The notes under the pieces: generated by a model | The model's input: the letters and a program-made list of their open reading frames with translations, nothing else | The model's database searches: none | What the model was told of the DNA's origin: nothing | In this document: one piece after another, positions 1 to 6,301 of the stretch | Position numbering within the stretch: the first letter of the stretch is position 1 | Layout of the letters: each line of letters starts with the position of its first letter | Source of the DNA: Actinomycetota bacterium | GTDB taxonomy: Bacteria; Actinomycetota; Actinomycetes; Actinomycetales; Actinomycetaceae | Direction: 5' to 3' | Length of the DNA stretch: 7,841 nucleotides | NCBI GenBank assembly: GCA_019425105.1 | Contig: JAHYYD010000100.1 | Span: forward strand, 1 to 7,841 | Program-made: the position numbers and the translations under genes

Positions 1-1332
<1,332 letters not shown>

Positions 1333-1347
1333 TCCGCTTCCTGTCGA

Positions 1348-1376
1348 TGCCCCGGCGTCTCTTCGGCGTCGGGGCA
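1348..1376 (+). terminator. Hairpin terminator after gdhA
   Basis: A 12-bp inverted repeat (two of the pairs are G-U) starts 16 nt after the gdhA stop, with the 5-nt loop TCTTC. No T-run follows, so this is the U-less type common in high-GC actinobacteria. It probably separates gdhA from prfB. Confidence 0.65.
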
Positions 1377-1389
1377 CCGTCGTCTCTGC

Positions 1390-1423
1390 CGCTGGTGGGG
1401 GAGTAAGCCCTGCCACCACAGCG
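1390..1423 (+). repeat. Imperfect inverted repeat in the gdhA-prfB gap
   Basis: The arms CGCTG+GTGG and CCAC+CAGCG pair with a 2-nt bulge (CA) on the right arm, around a 14-nt centre that includes GGG and CCC. It lies between the gdhA terminator and the prfB promoter. It could be a second weak terminator hairpin or an operator; the sequence does not decide. If prfB is transcribed from the proposed start, this element is upstream of the mRNA and could act only on DNA or on gdhA read-through RNA. Confidence 0.35.
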
Positions 1424-1455
1424 CCGTAGCATTCCTCGTTGGCGGCCCGATCCGC

Positions 1456-1461
1456 TACCCT
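1456..1461 (+). promoter_or_regulatory. Probable -10 box for a leaderless prfB transcript
   Basis: TACCCT fits the TANNNT -10 consensus. Its last base is 7 nt before the G of the prfB GTG start at 1468, which puts the expected transcription start at or next to the start codon. No Shine-Dalgarno-like sequence occurs in the preceding 20 nt, as expected for leaderless translation. No convincing -35 hexamer is visible; TTCCTC at 1432-1437 is at about the right distance (18 nt) but weak. A second TANNNT, TAGCAT at 1427-1432, is an alternative that would give a short leader. Confidence 0.5.
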
Positions 1462-1467
1462 GGATGG

Positions 1468-2589
1468 GTGGCCATTGAATTTTCTGAAGAGATCCCGTCC
1501 CTGCGCACCACGATGGAGAACATCCTCGCGGTCGTGCAGCCGGACAAGCTGCGCGCGCAGATCGCCGAGCTGAATGAGAAGGCGGCCGCGCCCGACCTGT
1601 GGGACGACCCGAGCGCCGCCCAGGCTGTCACGAGCGCGCTCAGCCACCGCCAGAGCGAGCTCGATCGCGTCACGCAGATGAGCGAGCGCATCGACGACCT
1701 GGAGGCCATGGTGGACATGGCCGCCGAGGACCCGGACGAGAGCGCTGACATCCTTGCCGAGGCCGAGGCTGACCTGGAGAAGCTGCGTAAGGACCTGGGT
1801 GACCTGGAGATCCGCACGCTGCTGGACGGCGAGTACGACGAGCGCAACGCCGTCATCACGATCCGAAGCGGCGCGGGCGGCGTGGACGCCGCCGACTTCG
1901 CCGAGATCCTCCTGCGCATGTACCTGCGCTGGGCCGAGCGTCACGGCTACCCGACGAAGGTCATGGACACCTCCTACGCGGAAGAGGCGGGCCTGAAGTC
2001 GGCGACCTTCGAGGTCCAGGCCCCCTACGCCTACGGCACGCTGAGCGTCGAGGCCGGCACCCATCGCCTCGTGCGTATTAGCCCCTTCGATAACCAGGGT
2101 CGCCGCCAGACGTCCTTCGCGGCCGTCGAAGTCATTCCCCTCATCGAGACGACGGACCACATCGAGATCCCCGAGTCCGAGCTGAAGGTCGACGTCTTCC
2201 GTTCCTCGGGCCCCGGCGGCCAGTCCGTGAACACGACCGACTCGGCCGTGCGCATGACCCACATCCCCACGGGCATCGTCGTGTCCATGCAGGATGAGAA
2301 GTCCCAGATCCAAAACCGCGCGGCCGCCCTGCGAGTCCTGCAGTCCCGCCTCCTCGTTTTGCGCCACGAGGAAGAGCAGGCGAAGAAGAAGGAGCTCGCC
2401 GGCGACGTCAAGGCCTCGTGGGGCGACCAGATGCGCTCCTACGTCCTCCAGCCGTATCAGATGGTCAAGGACCTGCGCACCGAGTACGAGTCGGGCAACC
2501 CCCAGTCCGTCTTCGATGGCGACATTGATGGCTTCATCAACGCCGGTATCCGCTGGCGCAAGAACGAACAGAACGCCGCCCAGGACTGA
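1468..2589 (+). CDS. prfB: Peptide chain release factor 2 (RF2)
   Basis: Class I release factor that recognises UGA and UAA in the ribosomal A site and triggers peptidyl-tRNA hydrolysis. The 373-residue product (E. coli RF2 is 365) has an N-terminal helical domain rich in charged residues (about 1-115). The stop-recognition tripeptide SPF falls at 205-207 and the catalytic GGQ at 250-252, the same numbers as in E. coli RF2. That agreement strongly supports the GTG start at 1468 over the in-frame ATG at 1513. SPF rather than PxT marks it as RF2, not RF1. Residue 246, next to the GGQ loop, is Ser. The frame is continuous: at the place of the classical +1 frameshift it reads CCG GAC (Pro25-Asp26) with no in-frame TGA, so frameshift autoregulation is absent. 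It is probably a single-gene unit from a leaderless promoter, closed by a strong hairpin. Confidence 0.98.
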   Translation: MAIEFSEEIPSLRTTMENILAVVQPDKLRAQIAELNEKAAAPDLWDDPSAAQAVTSALSHRQSELDRVTQMSERIDDLEAMVDMAAEDPDESADILAEAEADLEKLRKDLGDLEIRTLLDGEYDERNAVITIRSGAGGVDAADFAEILLRMYLRWAERHGYPTKVMDTSYAEEAGLKSATFEVQAPYAYGTLSVEAGTHRLVRISPFDNQGRRQTSFAAVEVIPLIETTDHIEIPESELKVDVFRSSGPGGQSVNTTDSAVRMTHIPTGIVVSMQDEKSQIQNRAAALRVLQSRLLVLRHEEEQAKKKELAGDVKASWGDQMRSYVLQPYQMVKDLRTEYESGNPQSVFDGDIDGFINAGIRWRKNEQNAAQD

Positions 2590-2610
2590 GCCGCGCGGCA
2601 ACGCATCACC

Positions 2611-2650
2611 CGGCCCCGGCCTCGTCGATTTATGCACGAGGCCGGGGCCG
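2611..2650 (+). terminator. Strong hairpin terminator after prfB
   Basis: A perfect 15-bp inverted repeat, almost all G/C, with a 10-nt loop (CGATTTATGC) starts 21 nt after the prfB stop. CG-rich sequence rather than a T-run follows, again the U-less form. Its stability and position suggest that ftsE is transcribed from its own promoter rather than by read-through. Confidence 0.75.
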
Positions 2651-2725
2651 CGCGCGTGTCCAAGGCGTCCCGGGCGGAGGGCTGAGTGACACACCGGCGG
2701 TTTTCCGCGTGTCGCAGCAGGGGCG

Positions 2726-2771
2726 TGACCCGATCGTTACCTAATCTGACAGGGACTATTGACCCCGATCG
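2726..2771 (+). repeat. Pair of TGACC(C)CGATCG direct repeats upstream of ftsE
   Basis: TGACCCGATCG at 2726-2736 recurs as TGACCCCGATCG at 2760-2771, differing by one inserted C. Starts are 34 nt apart and ends 35 nt apart. Each contains the palindrome CGATCG. The two copies flank the best -10 candidate and the second ends 9 nt before the ftsE ATG. They may be operator sites or chance; nothing else in the window identifies a regulator. Confidence 0.3.
2742..2747 (+). promoter_or_regulatory. Possible -10 box for the ftsE transcript
   Basis: TAATCT is the best TANNNT match in the 190-nt prfB-ftsE gap and would start transcription near 2754, giving a leader of about 27 nt. No good -35 hexamer lies 16-18 nt upstream. 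The downstream ribosome binding site is weak (GGACGG at 2771-2776). A promoter is expected here because the prfB terminator lies just upstream, but the exact box is a guess. Confidence 0.3.
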
Positions 2772-2780
2772 GACGGTCCC

Positions 2781-3470
2781 ATGATTCGTTTTGATGATGT
2801 CACCATGGTGTACACACCTGGTGCCCAGCCCGCGCTGGACCACGTCTCGCTGGAGGTGGAACGCGAAGAGTTCGTGTTCCTCGTTGGCAAGTCGGGTTCC
2901 GGCAAGTCCACGTTCCTGCAGCTCGTCATGCGCGAAATGAAGGCGACCAGCGGCAAGGTGTGGGTGCTCGGCAAGGACGTGTCCAAGCTGTCCACGTGGG
3001 CGGTCCCGAAGCTGCGCCGCCAGATCGGCACGGTCTTCCAGGACTTCCGACTGCTGCCTTCTAAGACCGTGTACGAGAACGTCGCGCTGGCCATGCAGGT
3101 CATCGGAAAGCCGCGTCACGCGATCGAAACCTCGGTCCCGGACGCGCTCGAGCTGGTGGGTCTGTCCGGCAAGGAGTCGCGTCTGCCGCACGAACTCTCC
3201 GGCGGCGAGGAGCAGCGCGTCGCTATCGCGCGTGCCATGGTGAATCGTCCCGAGCTGCTGCTCGCGGATGAGCCCACCGGCAACCTGGACCCGGAGACGT
3301 CGCTGGGCATCATGCGCCTCCTGGATCGAATCAACCGCACGGGCACGACCGTCGTCATGGCCACCCACGACGCGGATATCGTCAACCAGATGCGTAAGCG
3401 AGTTATTGAGCTTGAGGCCGGCGACGTCGTGCGCGATCAGAACCGCGGCGTCTACGGGGCCGGGAGGTAA
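2781..3470 (+). CDS. ftsE: Cell division ATP-binding protein FtsE
   Basis: Cytoplasmic ATPase of the FtsEX complex, which couples ATP hydrolysis to conformational changes in FtsX and so to activation of peptidoglycan hydrolases at the division site. The 229 residues have every ABC ATPase motif in order: Walker [10 protein letters not shown] at 36-44, Q-loop Gln87 in FQDFRLL, signature LSGGE at 139-143, Walker B LLLADE at 159-164 (Asp163, Glu164), D-loop NLD at 168-170 and the switch His196 in ATHD. The N-terminus ([11 protein letters not shown]) and the [17 protein letters not shown] segment are typical of FtsE. Gln is more usual than Glu at residue 144, after LSGGE; catalysis should be unaffected. 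The ATG has only a weak Shine-Dalgarno (GGACGG). The stop is 5 nt before ftsX and the ftsX ribosome binding site lies within the last ftsE codons, so the two genes are probably translationally coupled. Confidence 0.97.
   Translation: MIRFDDVTMVYTPGAQPALDHVSLEVEREEFVFLVGKSGSGKSTFLQLVMREMKATSGKVWVLGKDVSKLSTWAVPKLRRQIGTVFQDFRLLPSKTVYENVALAMQVIGKPRHAIETSVPDALELVGLSGKESRLPHELSGGEEQRVAIARAMVNRPELLLADEPTGNLDPETSLGIMRLLDRINRTGTTVVMATHDADIVNQMRKRVIELEAGDVVRDQNRGVYGAGR
3462..3467 (+). promoter_or_regulatory. Ribosome binding site of ftsX inside the ftsE end
   Basis: GGGAGG directly precedes the ftsE TAA and lies 8 nt before the ftsX GTG. It fixes that GTG (3476) as the start and places ftsX initiation where ribosomes finish ftsE. 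Confidence 0.8.
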
Positions 3471-3475
3471 CACCA

Positions 3476-4390
3476 GTGAAGCTTCGTTTTATTCTGTCCG
3501 AGGTCGGCAAGGGCCTGTCGCGTAACCGCGCGATGAGCGTCGCCGTCATCCTCGTGACCTTCGTGTCCCTCCTCTTCGTGGGCATCGCGGGCCTGACCCA
3601 GATGCAGGTGTCCAAGATGAAGTCGGAGTGGTACGACAAGATCGAGGTCACGATCTACATGTGCGCGATCAACGACGCGGCCCCGAACTGCAACGCGACC
3701 GAGGCGAGTGACGCGCAGATCGACGCGGTGCGCCAGAAGCTGGCATCCGCCGAGATGACCCCGTACGTGGCCAACGTGTACGAGGAGACGAAGGAAGAGG
3801 CCTACGAGAACTTCAAGCGTCTCAACGGTAACGATGCGCTGACCCAGTGGACGACGCCGGACATGCTGCAATTTGCGTTCCGCATCAAGCTGGTCAACCC
3901 CGAGCAGTACTCGGTGGTCAAGGAGGAGTTCTCCGGGACCCCTGGCGTGTCCGAGGTCCGCGACCAGCGTGAGGTCGTCGAGCCCCTGTTCCGCGTGCTG
4001 GGTGCCGCTCGCACGGCCGCCCTGGGCCTCGGCGCGATCATGGTTGTCGCCGCGATCCTGCTGATCTCGACGACGATCCGCCTGAGCGCGATGAGCCGCG
4101 AGCAGGAAACGCAGATCATGCGATACGTGGGTGCCTCGAACCTGTTCATTCAGGCTCCCTTCATGATTGAGGGCGCGTTGGCTGCGCTCGTGGGCGCCGT
4201 GTTCGCGATCGGTTCGCTGTTCGCCGGCGTTCACTTCATCGTCCAGGGCTGGATGGCCCCCTCCTTTAGGTGGACGAACTTTATCGGCATGGGCGAGGTG
4301 GCGATCATGACGCCGGTCCTCGTCCTGGCGGCGGTCGCGCTGGCGGTTATCGCCTCGGCGTTCTCGCTCGCGAAGTACACGAAGGCGTAA
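3476..4390 (+). CDS. ftsX: Cell division protein FtsX, permease-like subunit
   Basis: Membrane partner of FtsE. FtsX does not transport a substrate; its external domain binds and activates a cell-wall hydrolase or its activator. The 304-residue protein has four predicted membrane segments: about 20-41, 183-203, 230-256 and 273-298. The large extracellular domain (about 45-180) lies between the first and second. The stretch after segment 2 (TTIRLSAMSREQETQIMRYVGAS) is a typical FtsX cytoplasmic motif. The external domain has two cysteines, Cys63 and Cys72, nine residues apart, which could form a disulfide. The GTG start is preceded by a good ribosome binding site, and the N-terminal MKLRFILSEVGKGLSRNRAMS matches the family. 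The M23 hydrolase gene starts 5 nt after the stop, which suggests that its product is the FtsX client. Confidence 0.96.
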   Translation: MKLRFILSEVGKGLSRNRAMSVAVILVTFVSLLFVGIAGLTQMQVSKMKSEWYDKIEVTIYMCAINDAAPNCNATEASDAQIDAVRQKLASAEMTPYVANVYEETKEEAYENFKRLNGNDALTQWTTPDMLQFAFRIKLVNPEQYSVVKEEFSGTPGVSEVRDQREVVEPLFRVLGAARTAALGLGAIMVVAAILLISTTIRLSAMSREQETQIMRYVGASNLFIQAPFMIEGALAALVGAVFAIGSLFAGVHFIVQGWMAPSFRWTNFIGMGEVAIMTPVLVLAAVALAVIASAFSLAKYTKA

Positions 4391-4395
4391 GTCTC

Positions 4396-5670
4396 ATGTC
4401 CCGTTTCCTGCATCATCCGGGTTCTCGCGCGCTGCGCGTTGGCGCGCTTGCCCTAGCGGTTGCGTGCTTCGCGGCGATGAGTCAGGCGATGCCTGCTCGC
4501 GCCGACGACGAGCGCGACGCCGCCGCGAACGCAGCCGCCGAGGCCGAGGCAACGGTCAACGCCCTGCAGTCGCAGCTGGAGGGCATCGACGCGTCGCTGG
4601 CTCAGGTTTTCATCGACCTGCAGGCTCTCAACGGGCAGATTCCGGTGGCGCAGGCCGCCTACGAGTCCGCGACCGCGATCTACGACGCGAAGTCGCGCGA
4701 GCACGCGACGATCCTGGGCGAGCTGAATGCCGCCCAGGGCGAGCAGAACCGCATCGACCAGTCGCTGACTCAGGCCACCACACAGGCCGACGACGCTCAG
4801 CGCGCGATCGCCGATCTGGTGCGCCGTAAGTACCGCGAAGGCAACGTCGATCCGGTCGCCGTGGCCCTGACCGCGGGCGGTACGGAGTCGATCACCGACC
4901 GTGCGGCGGCCGCCGACATGGCGCTGCGCACGGAGAGCCAGACGATGACGGCCGCGCTGGATGTCTCCTCGTCCCAGCGCACGCAGGCCACTCGTCAGAA
5001 CGCGATCACGGACCGTATCTCCGACCTGGAGGAGAAGGCCGCGCAGGCCGAGGCCGAGGCGGAGGCTGCGAAGAGCGAGGCTGACTCCAAGCTCACTGAG
5101 CTCAATAACCTGAAGACGCAGGCGCAGGCCAAGCAGGCCGAGTGGGATGCCCAGAAGGGCCAGGTTCAGGCCTCGCTCGACCAGGCCGAAGCGGACTATC
5201 AGGCGCGCAGCTCCGAGCTCGCGGCGATCGACGCGGCAAACATTGCGTCGGGGGCCTCCTACGTGTCGGCGTCGGGCTTCCGTAGCCCGCTCGACATTCC
5301 GATCGTCGTGACCAGCCCGTTTGGCATGCGCTACCACCCGGTCCTGGGCATCATGAAGGGCCACTCGGGCACCGACATGGCCGCCGACTGCGGCACGATC
5401 ATTCGCGCTGTGGCCTCGGGCTACGTCAACGCGGTGTCCTCGGACTACTCGGCGGGTAACTACGTGGATATTAACCACGGCCTCGTCGGCGGTAACTCCG
5501 TCATCACCGAGTACCTGCACATGCAGGCCCAGTACGTGTCGCCGGGTCAGTACGTGAACGCGGGCGACGCGCTGGGTGAGGTTGGCTCGACCGGCTACGC
5601 GACCGGATGCCACCTGCATTTTGGTGTCATTCAGAACGGAAGCTACGTTGAACCGATGGATTATTTGTAA
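4396..5670 (+). CDS. Secreted coiled-coil M23 metallopeptidase, likely FtsEX client
   Basis: Predicted zinc endopeptidase that cuts peptidoglycan cross-links outside the membrane. The 424 residues comprise a Sec signal peptide (basic N-region, hydrophobic core about 14-32, cleavage likely after Ala36 in ARA), an Ala/Glu/Gln-rich coiled-coil region (about 37-115 and 205-285, with a less repetitive segment between) and a C-terminal M23 (LytM-type) domain (about 285-424). The zinc ligands and catalytic residues appear intact: His323 and Asp327 in HSGTD, His375 in YLHM, and His406/His408 in HLHF. It is therefore predicted active, unlike degenerate activators such as EnvC. Cys332 and Cys405 may pair. 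The ATG at 4396 is chosen because it begins the signal peptide and follows ftsX by 5 nt; an in-frame upstream ATG at 4270 lies inside ftsX. The ribosome binding site is weak (GAAGG, 10 nt upstream), consistent with coupling to ftsX. Its link to FtsEX is inferred from position and from the domain plan shared with PcsB, CwlO and RipC. Confidence 0.9.
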   Translation: MSRFLHHPGSRALRVGALALAVACFAAMSQAMPARADDERDAAANAAAEAEATVNALQSQLEGIDASLAQVFIDLQALNGQIPVAQAAYESATAIYDAKSREHATILGELNAAQGEQNRIDQSLTQATTQADDAQRAIADLVRRKYREGNVDPVAVALTAGGTESITDRAAAADMALRTESQTMTAALDVSSSQRTQATRQNAITDRISDLEEKAAQAEAEAEAAKSEADSKLTELNNLKTQAQAKQAEWDAQKGQVQASLDQAEADYQARSSELAAIDAANIASGASYVSASGFRSPLDIPIVVTSPFGMRYHPVLGIMKGHSGTDMAADCGTIIRAVASGYVNAVSSDYSAGNYVDINHGLVGGNSVITEYLHMQAQYVSPGQYVNAGDALGEVGSTGYATGCHLHFGVIQNGSYVEPMDYL

Positions 5671-5685
5671 TCCGCGTTAGGATGG

Positions 5686-5712
5686 ACCCTCGTAGCGTTT
5701 TGCTACGGGGGT
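5686..5712 (+). terminator. Hairpin after the M23 gene, possible terminator or attenuator
   Basis: An 11-bp stem (ACCCTCGTAGC pairing with GCTACGGGGGT, one G-U pair) with a GTTTT loop starts 16 nt after the M23 gene stop. It is followed by CTTTCC, a short T-run at best. It may terminate the ftsEX-M23 transcript partially or fully, or set the relative amount of smpB mRNA. Confidence 0.55.
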
Positions 5713-5713
5713 C

Positions 5714-5734
5714 TTTCCGCAAGTTGCGCGGAAA
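5714..5734 (+). repeat. Second hairpin in the smpB leader
   Basis: A 7-bp perfect stem (TTTCCGC with GCGGAAA) and a 7-nt loop begin 2 nt after the previous hairpin; the left arm uses that hairpin's short T-run. It ends 11 nt before the smpB ribosome binding site. It could be an RNA structure in the smpB 5' leader or part of a compound terminator. Confidence 0.4.
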
Positions 5735-5744
5735 ACGAGTCTGA

Positions 5745-5751
5745 AAGGAGG
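5745..5751 (+). promoter_or_regulatory. Strong smpB ribosome binding site
   Basis: AAGGAGG, a near-complete anti-16S match, sits 4 nt before the smpB ATG. It is the strongest such site in the window and fixes the start at 5756. Confidence 0.85.
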
Positions 5752-5755
5752 CAGC

Positions 5756-6283
5756 ATGCCCAAGGATTGGAAGAAGCCCAAGCCCACGGAGGGGCAGCGC
5801 GCCAAGGCTGCCTCCGACGCGAAGAAGACGATCGCCCGCAACAAGAAGGCGCGCCACGACTACACGATTGAAGACACGTGGGAGGCCGGCCTGGCTCTCA
5901 TGGGCACCGAGGTGAAGGCGCTGCGCATGGGCCGCGCTTCCCTCGTGGATGCGTGGGTCGAGATCAACGGGGGAGAGGCGTGGCTCTACGGCGCGAACAT
6001 TCCCCTGTACTCCCAGGGTTCGTGGACGAACCACGCGCCGACTCGCAAGCGCAAGCTGCTGCTGCACCGCGCGGAGATCGAGCGCATGCAGGACCGGGTG
6101 GCCGCGAAGGGCTACACGATCGTGCCGCTGGAGCTCTACTTCATCGGCGGCCGCGTCAAGGTCGAAATCGCCCTGGCTAAGGGCAAGCAGGAGTGGGATA
6201 AGCGTCAGGCGCTGCGCGAGAAGCAGGATCAGCGCGAGGCCGAGCGCGCGATGCGCCGCTACGTCAAGCAGGCCCGCCGATAG
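5756..6283 (+). CDS. smpB: SsrA-binding protein SmpB
   Basis: RNA-binding protein that delivers tmRNA (ssrA) to ribosomes stalled on mRNAs without a stop codon, allowing trans-translation. The 175-residue product is slightly longer than the usual ~155-165 because of a Lys/Pro-rich N-terminal extension (about residues 1-25) before the conserved core. Family marks: IARNKKARHDYTIEDTWEAG, LMGTEVKALR, the KLLLHRAEIERM segment, PLELYFIGGRVKVEIALAKGK, and a basic C-terminal tail after DKR that is expected to enter the mRNA channel. The strong ribosome binding site supports the ATG. It lies 85 nt after the M23 gene with two hairpins between, so it may be only partly co-transcribed with ftsEX. No ssrA gene is visible on either side within the window; the next gene begins 18 nt downstream. 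Confidence 0.97.
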   Translation: MPKDWKKPKPTEGQRAKAASDAKKTIARNKKARHDYTIEDTWEAGLALMGTEVKALRMGRASLVDAWVEINGGEAWLYGANIPLYSQGSWTNHAPTRKRKLLLHRAEIERMQDRVAAKGYTIVPLELYFIGGRVKVEIALAKGKQEWDKRQALREKQDQREAERAMRRYVKQARR

Positions 6284-6287
6284 TGGA

Positions 6288-6294
6288 AAGAAGG
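6288..6294 (+). promoter_or_regulatory. Ribosome binding site of the YhgE/Pip gene
   Basis: AAGAAGG lies just after the smpB stop and 7 nt before the GTG at 6302. It supports that start and co-transcription of the gene with smpB. Confidence 0.65.
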
Positions 6295-6301
6295 CGACCT
6301 T

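Noticed and set aside
1464..1478. Tiny ATG frame of 4 codons (ATG GGT GGC CAT TGA) overlapping the prfB start
   Set aside because: It would be upstream of the predicted transcription start, has no ribosome binding site, and is short enough to occur by chance.
2457..3473. Long reverse-strand open frame of 338 codons opposite ftsE and the prfB end
   Set aside because: It runs across the prfB terminator and opposite well-conserved genes and has an Arg/His/Asp-rich, low-complexity product typical of antisense frames in GC-rich DNA.
4270..4395. Upstream ATG extension of the M23 peptidase
   Set aside because: It would overlap ftsX by 121 nt and place the signal peptide internally; the ATG at 4396 directly begins a normal signal peptide.
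4453..5619. Reverse-strand open frame of 388 codons opposite the M23 peptidase gene
   Set aside because: The product is Arg/Leu/Val/Gly-rich with no recognisable domain, whereas the + strand encodes a complete signal peptide and M23 domain. Lack of stops is a composition effect.
5671..5755. tmRNA (ssrA) gene beside smpB
   Set aside because: The gap is only 85 nt, too short for tmRNA, and holds only the two hairpins and the ribosome binding site. The 18-nt gap after smpB is also too short.
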